Shown here: piece after piece, positions 1 through 11,024 of the stretch
Position numbering within the stretch: the first letter of the stretch is position 1
Layout: every line of letters begins with the position of its first letter
NCBI GenBank assembly: GCA_030062745.1
Contig: CP099839.1
Span: 29,325,451-29,389,450 of the forward strand
Direction: 5' to 3'
Source of the DNA: Capitulum mitella
Taxonomy: Eukaryota; Arthropoda; Thecostraca; Pollicipedomorpha; Pollicipedidae
DNA: 64,000 nt
Program-made: the position numbers and the translations under genes
Notes under the pieces: model-generated
Seen by the model: only the letters and a program-made list of their open reading frames with translations
Database searches by the model: none
Told to the model about the DNA's origin: nothing

Positions 1-3000
1 GCGGAGCTAAGAACCAATTGTTGACGACGGCCTAAATTTGTCCTGAATTGACTTCAGTATATAAATACATATATACAGCATTCACAAAGAAGTTATGACA
101 CCAACACTGTGCAGAATGGTTTGTTCCTCTTCGTCAACTAGTAAAACTCGCAAAATAAACGTGCGGAGAATGCCGTAGACGTGGCCGTAACCTGGGTACA
201 ACGGAAATGGGAAGTTCGGGAAAAATAAAAATTTACTCGTAACGCCACTAGCTGCTCTTTGGAGGTTTCTGGCGCATTTACAAACAGGGCGCAATATGGC
301 TTGTCTCCTCTAATCCTATTCCGGGTTGGGGAGAGGAGGCCTTAATAAGCCCCTCCTTGAGGTTTTTCTTCTGCTGTTCCTGAACGGTTTAAGGTAGAGT
401 CGTGAAACTTGGTGACTTTTCTATCATTTGTTTCCGCATACATGATAAAAAATCGAGTTTACAACTTGGCCATAGGCTGGTCCAGAACAAGTGTTTGGAA
501 AACATGTTCGGTCCTTTTTCGTCCCTTTCGAGGTAGAGCATTCAATATGTTCTGTTTCATATTATGCGAATCAGTCCACTATTTTTTCAAAGCACATGTT
601 CATTTCATGCCTTATGACCATGGGCGTAGGAACAGGGGGACCGTTTTTTGTTTTGGATTTTCGTCCCCCCACTTTTTGAAATTTAACATTAACCCTGTGG
701 GGAAAAACGTCTTTTCCCCCGTTTCCCCACTGTTCTGGATGTTCCTACTTTCCTGCTTATGACATTTGTTACAGTTTATGAACGAAGTGGCGAATCCAAG
801 GAAAGAAAAGGGGGCACCCAAAATGTTACTTTCTTATCGAAAGTAGCAAAGTAGCAACCTTGCACTGTCATATCAAGGACAGCTATACTAGCATTTGTTA
901 CGCTTCATTCATCCCTTTTCTTTATTCCGATATTTTAAAGCGGCGTGATTACAACAGGAGCGGATCCAGGAAGCCTTACGGGAATCCAGATATCGCGCCA
1001 AACACCACGGTACCTTTCTCAACGTTGTAAACAAGAGTTATGAATGCTCAGCAAAATTTTGTGTTACCACCCCTTTTCAAAATCCTAGCACCGCCATTGG
1101 TCGTAACTATTTCTGCAAAAATGCATGGCGGGTCACAATAGCTGTTTCAGCTTATTTTAGATTCACCAACATGAAAAACATTCAGGCAGGAGAGTGACAT
1201 ACATTGCTCCCATGCGCGGTTCATGGCTGTGCCATTATTTTATGCTGTAATGTATACCACCATGCCAACATGTCAGGCTCTCCGACCTTTGGCATATACA
1301 GTCGCAACATATACACCGATATAGACACTTCCGCATACATAAAAAACATCGAGACGCAAGACCTCGCTTTTCGTTCCTGGCACCGCCAGTGTAAACTAAT
1401 TTCTATTTTTGCTCTCCTAAGTATGGAAAAAAGTATTACAATGGCTCATTTTGCGCCATTTTAGACTGCAAAATTAGTCAAAGTACGAAAAGATCCGTTG
1501 TGCATTATCCTTCGTTATGTAGTCCCTGGATGTGCCATTGCTAAGTGTTTGGATGTATCTCGATCTTAAAAATATGTTCTCGATCCTTGGGTCTCATTTT
1601 CACTCACTCTTGAGAACCTTCTGCCAACGATATCCGATCCAATGAACGTACCACAACAGTCTCTTTTGGGTTCCTGATACCGCCATGTATGCTTTTCTAG
1701 ATTTAAAAGCAAGCAGAATTATAGAATAGGCCACAATGATTCGTCTACGCGGTCTCGCAGCAAAATCGGGCGGTTAGCTCCCCAGATATGAAGAGGGACC
1801 GAATAAGCCCCCCAACGAGGTTAAGCTTTAAAGTTTGGGTCACGGAATAGCGTTAACACGATTATTTTGAAGCAAAACCTTGGAATTTGGAGAATTTGGG
1901 CGCCGGGCTGTCACAGCGCGAAAAATATAAATACCAATTGAGGTAATAAGTTCAGCTCGAATTCTGCACCACATGCATCCGTTTAATTTATAGCGTTACT
2001 TGAAATTCAACTTCATGCAAAGATGAGCGATACAGCTCTCGCTGTGCGACTGTTGATTTGACCATATGACGTACTCTGCACGTAATGCGTCTCTTTGAGT
2101 GTAACGTCATTTGGTATTCAACTTTGCACAAAGACGGGCGATGCAATCCTCGTGACATGAACGATATTTACTGCTATTTTCAAGTTGATCAGTTAAGGAA
2201 GTGAAGAACTAGTTTTAATGAGACATTTAAAGGTATGGAAAGACACCACTTCATTACGAAATATCAATGTAAGCAGCGATCTTTCATATTTTCTTATGTC
2301 TTCAGTAGAGATCACAACAGCCGAATCGTCTGTTATGCTTATGTCTGCAGGCCGCCCGACTTTTTGTCTGTCGTTGAGATCGCTCCGGGCCAGATTATGT
2401 ATCAGCTACTGTTTCGCCTGTCGATAGTCACGTTTTTAGACACAGCCAGCTGCAGAGGATGTCTGGCCATCAGGCATAAGCTGCACGACGTTCTCGCGCC
2501 TGCCAGTTCCAGGGCGGCAGTATATGATATATGCCGTGAAGTAGCCAGAGACTTACTCTTGTCGCATGTTGCGACTTTGCCAAATGGAGTAGAGTGTGCG
2601 TTACATGCTCAGAAACAAAGTCCCAAATGACATCCAACTTCCAGATCAATGTTGTGTAGTTCTCCGGAAAGCCTTGAGTAGTGTCATGTGTCTCTTAGAC
2701 CTATTATAGTAATGTTTATGATTACTACGATCTGAACACTTCGGACACCCAGTGAAAATGCGTTAAAATAAGCCTGCTTTACTCTTGCATCGTCAAAAAC
2801 TTGGCTCACGTCTAGACCCCAAGCGAGCTGATGCGTTTGCACGTCAAGCGCGTTTCAAAAAATATCGCACCTGATCCATACATCTGGTGGCTTTTGCCAT
2901 GATGCGGCCACATTTTGAGCGTGACGCGCTGCTTCAGCTTAGCTCTCCGTTCATGGGTTACCAGGCATGACAGACATTCAGAGCAGCGTTAAACGGTTCC

Positions 3001-5063
3001 CGGTTCTGGTTGGATTCTTCGGTAACCACGGGCGCATCGGCTTGAAGGCTACTTTGTTAGAGTTATAATGGGATGGGGATTTGCGTGTCGTGGTGCGCGA
3101 GACGTTACATGTGGTGCCGCATATGTTCAGCACGTATCTGGTAACGAAATGTTTATTGTTAGGTTTTGTTGCTCGTGAATCCATGGCCCCATTCACACAA
3201 AAGAGGCAACACATTGTAACTAAATGTACTGGCTGTCGTTTGTAACGAGGGCCGAATACATCCGATGTACAATTTGGATGTCACACCGTTCCAAAGCACA
3301 ACATGAACGTTCTTTTGAAGACAAAAGTCGATTCCAGCACATCGAGCAGGAGACTCGTCTTTCAATGAAAGCCACACCAATGTGGCGCCAGTAATTTGGT
3401 GGTCTACTTATACATCATCCAGAGCATGATCGCTTTTTTGTGCTTCAGTCCTGTGTGCTTGTGCATTCATGTTTTGTAAAATCCTTTACAGTTTTCGTGA
3501 ATTCTTTTCAAAACAAAAAATTTCAGCAACTGCAGGTGGATAAATTTGCAGTAGAATAAACTACCTGGTCTTTACGCGAGTGAAACATGGATGCTCTCTG
3601 CTCAAGAATTCGCCGTGTTTCTTTCTGAAATTGGCTTCTGTTTCACCACGTTTTTTTTTTCGGCGACCCAGTCGACTGGGTTGGTGATACAGCGTCAAGC
3701 GGCCTGTGGCTCTCAAATCGGGGAGAGGGTATGAAATTTTCGTTCTACCCAGTCATCTGTTCGCGAATAGAAAAGTTGTAGCTTTCCACATCCGCCACCA
3801 GTGGCCAGCACCGGTGGGATATGCTTCCTGAGAGCTGGCTTGGGTCAAAACAAGCGCCATCTATGAATATTATGTGTAACTTTGTGGGCTCCTCATCGAA
3901 GTCAGCGTCATCTATCCAATTCTAGAATTATACAGTAGCGCCACCAAGCGAACACAGTCAACTAACATGGAACTATTTCGCATCGTTTTTCCGTGACATC
4001 ATTTGTGACTACGCTGTCTCGTGCTACTGTATTTCATCATACTGTGTTTTCGGCTATATTGTTGATGCCTTAGAACTACCGACGATTTAAAGCGCAGCTA
4101 TTTGAGCAGTTCCCCAAATCGCATGTATAAATAGACGAATAAGGCATTCATAGGCCATCTCACTGAAATCCCAGCGTAATCCCTGAATGTATTTATTCAC
4201 CAGCTATAGTACATAATGGAAGTATGCCGTTTAAACGTCGTACGTGCCCATCGGCTACTCATGGCCTATCATGGCTCATCGATGCTGACTATATCCCACA
4301 TGAGGCTCGGATGGATAAATGTTGGTTGGGTAATTTACAACGAGGCCGCCCTGTCCATGGGCAAAACGGAGTTGCCTTGGGCCCAGCCCAAGCAAATATC
4401 TCACTCGGTCATGGCACAGAACAACTCGGGTTAGCTCATGTTGGCATTACTCGGACAAAAGCGCTTTTGCTCGAGTTGTGTCTCAGCGTCGGTTTGCTCA
4501 AGCATAAATTCGTAGTCTGCATCTGAGTTATCGGGCATGCCCAAGGAGAATACAGTGAAGTCCATGCTGCCCAAGTACAAAGTGGGCTTAGCCCAACCAA
4601 CTGCTGGCTGGGCTAGGGACTCTCCCCCCTCCGCTACGCAGCTGCTGAACGGTGCGGTACACGAATTTTATGGAATTTTCGACCCATTGAGATCACTTAA
4701 AACTGGCAACCCGCCATTCCTCCTTTCAGAGCGTCCGAGAAATGTTGACCTCTTGTTGCTGGCTTTTTGTTGTCAGCTTGCTGCCAACGTGCTTGCAACT
4801 TGTTGCCAAAAACAATTTACCAACTTGTTCACCGGCCATGGGGGCGCACTGTGATGCGATAATGATTCGACGATAGGCAGTCGGTTTCATAGGTAGGTGT
4901 AAGAAGTCAGTCGGTTGCATTCAAAACTTCGCCCCTGTAAGGAATAATTACCTTGTGTCTGTCATATTACTTAAAATAAACATAACGCGCAGAGCCGTGT
5001 AACCGATGATTTCCAGTGAGGATCGGCGGTATTATAGCAATTTATAAAGCTGTTACTGTCGGT
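1..5063. other. 5' stretch without recognised exons, probably LNPK intron
   Basis: No open frame here resembles a known protein. The N-terminal Lunapark exons (membrane segments and coiled coil) are not visible, so this is probably intron of that gene, with earlier exons left of the window. Around 620-640 and 960-980 there are short stretches of the kind often seen at ends of degraded transposons, but I could not define an element. Confidence 0.45.
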
Positions 5064-5152
5064 TCCTCTGGTAGCTCAGTTGGTAGAGCGGTGGACTGTA
5101 GTTGGCACTGACGGACATCCATAGGTCGCTGGTTCAAATCCGGCCCGGAGGA
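5064..5152 (+). tRNA. tRNA-Tyr (GTA) with 15-nt intron
   Basis: The 5' strand TCCTCTG pairs with the 3' strand CGGAGGA as a seven-base acceptor stem. The D arm contains TAGCTCAGTTGGTAGAGC and the T arm contains GGTTCAAATCC, giving intact A and B boxes. The anticodon GTA is at 5098-5100. Fifteen bases (5102-5116) sit directly after position 37, the standard place for the intron of eukaryotic tRNA-Tyr. Removing them leaves a 74-nt tRNA with a five-pair anticodon stem. CCA is not encoded, as usual in eukaryotes. The gene lies on the same strand as Lunapark, just upstream of its first visible exon, probably inside an intron. It looks functional. Confidence 0.96.
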
Positions 5153-5153
5153 G

Positions 5154-5158
5154 TTTTT
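5154..5158 (+). terminator. Pol III terminator of tRNA-Tyr
   Basis: A run of five T begins two bases after the tRNA 3' end, the usual RNA polymerase III stop. Confidence 0.85.
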
Positions 5159-5505
5159 CGTTTTCCGATACCCTAAGCATGATGACCAAGGAAATTGAAT
5201 ATGTGGGCGACTATGTATTCTAGAGAAGTGTAGGTCTTAACACTTTTAGTAAGGCAGAGTACGTCGTTCATTGCTTCCTGGCAACAGGTGACATTCGTAT
5301 GCATGCATGTTAACGTGTGCGTGCGTGCCTCGACGTGCATACACTGCTGACGGCTGGCCGGCAGCACAGGCAGTACCGTTACATCTCCGACGAAAATGAC
5401 GTGCTACTTCTTCAGTGACGTGTAAGCTAAGAATGCATTCGTTGGTAATTAGCCTGCTGTTATATGAAAGCTGAAGTACAGTGATGGTGTGTGACTGCGT
5501 CTCAG

Positions 5506-7959
5506 GTTCTCGTTCGGGTCCGCCGCTTCCTCGGCCTGTGCTGCCACGGGAGCGGGGCTATATGGACCGCATGATGGAGTACTTAGTGGGCGACGGGCCT
5601 GCCAACCGGTACGCGCTCATCTGCCACCAGTGCCAGAGTCACAACGGTATGGCGCTGAAGGAGGAGTTCGAATATTTAGGTGAGTGTGGGTTGTAGAAAG
5701 CATTTCCGTATAACGATCATTTTTATTGTCGAGTTTCGAATCTTGTAACCGCATTGTAGCCAGTCGCTGGAAAGATCAGTAAAATTTCCTTCTTTTCTTG
5801 GGAAATGTAGAGCTACTCGCGTTTTCTACGACAAAAATCAGATCGAAACGTCCAGCGTATGAGCAGTCGTTGTTCTTCCAAGGTTCAGGTATTTACCGAT
5901 AGATCTCTGTGCCGAATGAGCATGAGTAGGGAAATACCCAGAATTACCGGGGGGGGGGGCGGGGGGGGGGCGCAGGCGATTTTTAAGACATTCTTTGAAG
6001 TTGACGCCACATGTCTGTCACGCATAGTAGTGTTCAAAGGGGAGGGCACATTGCCTCAGCATCCCAGTGATTCCGCCGTTCGTGCGAGTAAGCCTTCTTT
6101 TAACCAGTGGAAAAAAAAATGAAATCAAATGTCTCGGTCCGGCTATAACACTTTTGACCGGTTAGCAACCAACAGCACTTCTCATTCAAGAGTGCATTGT
6201 TCACCAGAAGAAAGCCCGTTTTTAAGAGCTTTGGATTTCAATCAGCAGTGCGACAGGACTAAACAGCTTGCAAACTGTTTAGTCCAGATGACTATTGGAG
6301 GGAGATGTGATGATTTTGTTTTCAAGCGTTTTGTTCATGGTGTTTCGAACCTCTCAAAACTGGCATTGAAAAACATCGTGTGCGGGCGTGCTGTGAAACG
6401 CGCTGTTCCTCGGTGACAATGCACTGAAATAGATGCACAGATATCGATATGTATTACGGACTGTTTCAAGAGATATTCAGTAAGACAAGCAAGAATTCAA
6501 AACATATCTTTAAACCTGAAGAGAAACGAAGTAGGCAGCGTTTGCCATGCACCCCGTATGTTGTCTGATTGCTTTTGATGTGAAGCACGCCGTCCGGAGA
6601 TGCGGTTTGTTGATCTGGCGACAGCGACCATGTTGTGAGCGGCGCTGTCCGGCCGTTTCAGCGTTCCGGTGTTGTTACTGTTTCGCGTGGAACCCGGCCC
6701 GGAAGCAGCGTCCGTCGGCGCCCCGGCTGCCGGCGGCGCCCGTCTCCGGCGAGAGCATGGTCGAGTCGGACACCACAGGTGAGCGGGCCGCGACAGGGGC
6801 GCTACGACCGATAGATGGCGCGCATCACGTGGCCCGGATTGGTGTTATTCGGACTGGACGGAGCTACCCGCAGACGTGAAAAAGGGGCTTGTGCCTCAGT
6901 CCACAGGCTAGTAAGGCGTTAACTTTTCGGCCGACGATGTTTCACCAAGTCTTGACATTGTCTTGAGATGCCCCAAGCTGACGAATTGTGTTGGTCGTGA
7001 GGCTCACGGATGATCGCTCTGTTGTGTTGCTTCCAGAGACCAGTGAGAGCGAGACGGACGCGGACGGACCCAGCCGGCCGCTCTCAGGGTCGGAGCCGGC
7101 GGGCTCCGAGCCGATTGGCCCTGGCAGAGGCGGGACCGAGCCAGCGCTGCCCGGCTCGGACGGCGTCAGACCGGCCGGCGGGCGTCCTCCGCCTGGCGGG
7201 GCGCCGGCCGAGCCCGGCGGTGAGACCACCCCGCCGAGCCCGGCATCAGCGGAGCCCGCTGAGCCCTGTCCGGAGGCGGTCCGGCCGGACGCCGGCGTGG
7301 CGGGACGGCAGCAGGAGCCGGGTGGGGCCGGTTCCGTCCGCACCGACGACGCGCCGGCCGAACCGGACGCGGCGCAGCGCGGCGAACCGACGGCAGAAAC
7401 GGCAGCAGAACCGGAGGCAGAACCGGAGGCAGAACCGGAGGATGGCAGGGGCTCTCTGCCTTCTAGTCATCGCGCAGCCGAACAAGGACAAGGTAGGCAG
7501 AGCGAGGTGCTGTTTCTGGCGAAACTGGTGGTTCTTCTACGGTAGGCCAGGTCGTCCGTTGGGTGGTGCTTTCTGCTTTGAATCATCCCTTATGAAGACA
7601 GGAGGTGCGCCCTGGCTCCTGGCTATGGTTTCTGTCACTCCCGACCCGTTCGCACCGGCGTGTCTTGCCGCTGTTCAGAGTCCAGCGCCTGAAGCTGGCA
7701 TGGCGTGTCTGCGAGCTTCAATTCCCTTTTTCTATTGGTGGTGCTGCAGTGATCGTGGTTGACGTTTCGCATGCTGACTTCTGCCTCCTGTCCGCTGTCC
7801 ACAGCGTTGGATCCGGGTTCGGATCCGTCTTCAGTCTCGGATCCGTCTCCGTCCGAGCCGCCGCCGCCGCCGCCACCGCCGCCACCGCCGCCACCGCCGC
7901 AGCCGATCGTGAGGGACGACGACGTGCCTTTCGCTGACGACAGCGGCGCCGAGACATGA
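5506..7959 (+). CDS. LNPK: Lunapark, last four coding exons (5' partial)
   Basis: Lunapark is an ER membrane protein that stabilises three-way tubule junctions. Exons read by phase are 5506-5679, 6662-6778, 7037-7492 and 7805-7959 (TGA), giving about 300 residues. Exon 1 encodes the hallmark stretch with PVLPRERG, EYLVGDGP and NRYALICHQC, then SHNGMALKEEFEY. Exon 2 continues with AFRCCYCFAWNPARK. The two CxxC pairs make the Lunapark zinc ribbon, which is split by an intron. The remainder is a low-complexity acidic tail rich in Pro, Gly and Glu, ending with about fourteen consecutive prolines and then VPFADDSGAET. The N-terminal membrane segments and coiled coil lie outside the window. Identity of the zinc-ribbon region is secure. 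The long tail is typical disordered sequence and is not conserved in detail. Confidence 0.94.
5680..6661 (+). other. LNPK intron with G-run
   Basis: This intron holds a run of 21 G interrupted by one C (5949-5970) that could form a G-quadruplex on the + strand. Nothing else recognisable is seen. Confidence 0.8.
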
Positions 7960-8404
7960 GCTTGTCTGTGGACACGGCTTGGGTTTTACTTGAGACGGAC
8001 GCGGCGCACCTGCTGTGCTCTCCTGCAGTCGCGAGCTTCCTGTGCCTTTAATACGACGTAGCCGGCGGCGGGCTTCGCGACGCTGTTCCATGGTGCGTGG
8101 ACGTCCTGTGGCGTTCGGGCGGCGGCCGCGCCGCTTCGGCAAGTCCGCTACGATCCTCGTGAGGATCCTGTGCGGAAACGGGTGACCCTCAGCTTCCCTG
8201 CCGCAGCTTTAGGTCGGTATTGAACGTCCTGCGCTATGGTGATCGTCCGTGCCCTTTGTTATACGTGCGTCGAGCGACTCGACCTCGGTGATTGAAATCT
8301 CAGTGGTGCTCTGGTTTTCGTAAGTTGGAGACGTATGCCTTGTGCCGTCCGCGGATGGTTGTGCGGTTGTGGTGACCGCGTGTTGTGCTAACGGCTTGGA
8401 TTGG

Positions 8405-8410
8405 AATAAA
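8405..8410 (+). promoter_or_regulatory. Polyadenylation signal of LNPK
   Basis: AATAAA lies about 450 bases after the Lunapark stop codon and is the first canonical signal on that strand. Confidence 0.7.
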
Positions 8411-8535
8411 CAGTAGGTGCGTGATTACATTCTGTTCGAACCACTCGTCCCCTTTGCAAACCGTTCATCACATCCAGGAAAGCTAATATCATTACTGAAC
8501 ACAACAGTTGTATTGCTGTTTAAATCGTGGGCCCC

Positions 8536-8969
8536 AATTTCTGTAAATGATTGGTTGGGCCGAGCCGTCGGCCCGACAGCCATCCTCCCCCCAAATGTGG
8601 GTTTCTCAACGGACTTGGCCCACTTTATTTTGATCAATGAAAATTTGTTTTTTTTTGTCAGGATTTTTCAAATAAAAGATTGTGCATATCTCATCAATAC
8701 AGATATATGTATACATATACATATATGTATACATATATATATATATATGTATATATGAATGTATGTCAGATAGAAATATATATTACTTTATGCCTTATTC
8801 TATTCTTTCTGCCTATCTTTTGACTACTGCGGCCGTTCCGTTCGTTATTTTTGCCCAGTTCCCTTTAAAACTGGCAGAAAATATTGGAGGAGCCCAAAGA
8901 ATCATTGGGCCCAGATCAACATTAGATGCGTCAGGGCCCCCTCGAAAGAATACAAATCGACACCCCTGG
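8536..8969 (+). repeat. Interspersed repeat, copy 1
   Basis: This stretch is colinear with 52219-52653. Shared landmarks include TTTCTGTAAATGATTGG at the start, AAATGTGGGTTTCTCAA, a TA-rich microsatellite in the middle, AAACTGGCAGAAAATATTGG, and a GAAAGAATA...GACACC end. The copies differ by many substitutions. No coding potential, target duplication or clear terminal repeat was found, so the class is unknown. Confidence 0.75.
8698..8762. repeat. TA/TATACA microsatellite
   Basis: Alternating TA, ATAC and ATGT units inside interspersed repeat copy 1. The second copy carries a (TA)n tract at the same relative place (52385-52443), so the microsatellite seed belongs to the repeat. Confidence 0.9.
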
Positions 8970-9700
8970 TTTAAATGGCTCATCAGGACGCGTCTCACAG
9001 TTTTTTTAAGTTAGTACCTGGAAGGATGTCCGGTCAAATATAATACCCCCGGGGGGGATTGGGCCTATCTGATACGCCCTAAGATCTAGAAAACTAGCGG
9101 TGCCGCCAAATTTACAATGTAGGAGGAGTTCTGATGGAACTTCCTTGTGTAGAAATTGTTCGCTTCTAGGTAGTGATCTTCGACGTCAAATTATGTGAAA
9201 TCAGGTCAGATTCGGTGCGGCTCGCCAGAATGTCGCTTTTACCCCAAAATTTTTGGTTGCAGTGTTAAAATGGGTAAATTTACTCGCAGAGCACGAAGCA
9301 CTGCAATAGATGAAACAGAATTTGGGATTCTTCATTTAGTACGCATGCTTTAATCATTACTTACGCTCAGCTTACGCAATGTGGCCTTATAACTGCGCGA
9401 TGTGTTATATAGGTACCTTGTTTTGCGGGCTGTCGGGAAATTCTGGTGCTCAGTTCAAGTGCAACACCAAAAAAACATCTCAGGTCAAATTTTTCTCACG
9501 AAGGCCATGAAAAGTAATCCGAAGTTAACCTATGTAACTGAGCTTAATTGACTTCGACAGAGTGGAAACTGCGAAATCGTGCTCCACAGAGCCAATTATC
9601 GTCATCCGGTACCACTTTACCGTTACATCAAGCATGGCTGTAGAATTGGGTTTAATTTTGGTATAGAAAAGAAATTTCGAACCCTAAGATGTGGCATTAA

Positions 9701-10904
9701 CCCGCTCCCGACTGGGGGGGGGCAGTTGACCGCCCCCTGAGGTTTTTCTGGGATTGCGAGAGAACGAACAAACACAGACTCACGAAACTGTGTGTACCTT
9801 TTGCTTTGTCATTTTTACACCTTGTGTCAAAGTTTTGACCTCAGGTCAGGTGCATGACCTAGGTCAGGTCAAACGGACCTATGTCCAAAAAAGTTTAGCG
9901 CCCTGTAACTTTTTCGCAAAACAAGATACCTCAATAATACTTTCAAGGAATAGTGATCATGATAGATGCAACAAATCCGCTATCTCAGATTTTTCGGAAT
10001 TTTTCGGGTCATTGACCTAAGGTCAAGCCCATTTTTAAGACATGTCGCCTTTTTTCGGAAATTGACGGAATATTTCATAACATTTTTAGTGTGGAATGAA
10101 GCAGACATCTAGTTACCGTCGTTGGGCAAAGTATCAATGACTTCCAGCCATTGATCTGAGGTCAGGTCACGAATAACTGTAGTGAGCCAAAATGTACCAC
10201 CGTCAAAATCAGCGATGAATTGCTCCGAATGGGTAGAAATTGGCAGAACTGGCCTGCACGGACGTAAGTAATACCCGGAACCTCAAAAAGTTTGAAAAAG
10301 TAGCATATTTTGGAACTAAACAGGCTCTCGCGAATAAACCTTCGCCAATTGTGTAGATTGGTAACCAATGATTTCTTCCAAAATTTAAGCATAAGAAACA
10401 AGAACCACTGAGATCAATAACATTTAGACGGATAGGCTTTTCTCGCGAAAATAAAGGAACGTTAAAATTAGTTCCCGTTAATGTCTTGCTCCGTACGGCT
10501 GCGGCACACGCCGACAGCCGGCGAGACAATTACTGCGGCTTTAAATCAACGTTTCGGCGTATATATTGAACACATCCGAGAAATTAGATGTGTATAGGCA
10601 TTTGCGGACCTTTACTTGCGCGCTGGTGCGTTTAGCTATGCGTTATTAGTCACAGCCCTTGAGATTCAAGGCATTTCCCGGTCTGATGCAGTCGGCTATG
10701 AGACAACATATATAGTACGTAAATTGCTTACATATTATCTAAAACTAAAAATGATCCAGTTTCGAGCTCTACTCGTCACAAGCTTTCCAACGGTGTGATT
10801 ATTTTTATCGTGCAACTAACCGTTCGTGAGTGAAAGTGGGGTGCGGTCAACTGCCCCACCCCCCAGTCGGGCATGATCGTAACTGACCGACGGCCGTGCG
10901 TGGG
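9701..10904. mobile_element. piggyBac-like non-autonomous element, copy 1
   Basis: The element starts TTAA-CCCGC and ends GGG-TTAG, the second being a one-base decayed TTAA. This is the piggyBac signature of a TTAA target with CCC...GGG termini. Subterminal inverted repeats share the CCCGACTGGGGGG and CAGTTGACCGC motifs near both ends. The inside is colinear with 54192-55434 over the whole length. No transposase frame exists, so it would need a transposase supplied in trans. Open frames in it are short and not conserved as protein. Four everted AGGTCA half-site pairs lie at 9836-9848, 9855-9866, 10013-10025 and 10052-10164 (the last specifically 10152-10164). Confidence 0.82.
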
Positions 10905-10968
10905 TTAGTAACGTATTAACAGTACTTTTCCTTCTAAAGCAAGAAAACTCATGAATGGGTCCAGATAT

Positions 10969-11024
10969 TGGTATGGAATTCCATACCAGTAATTTCCTTT
11001 GGTATGGAAGCACCATACCAAAGG
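10969..11024. repeat. Adjacent palindromes with GGTATGG arms
   Basis: 10969-10988 is a perfect 20-base palindrome (TGGTATGGAATTCCATACCA). 10996-11024 is an inverted repeat with 12-base arms (CCTTTGGTATGG and its complement) around a five-base loop. The surrounding ~100 bases are related, in reverse orientation, to 52100-52205, which carries its own GGTATGG palindrome. Probably parts of a repeat family; possible function unknown. Confidence 0.75.

Noticed and set aside
1..5000. Missing Lunapark N-terminal exons
   Set aside because: I looked for the membrane and coiled-coil segments in all frames and saw nothing convincing.
9754..10798. Several short frames inside the piggyBac-like element
   Set aside because: They are not preserved in copy 2 and show no transposase motif.
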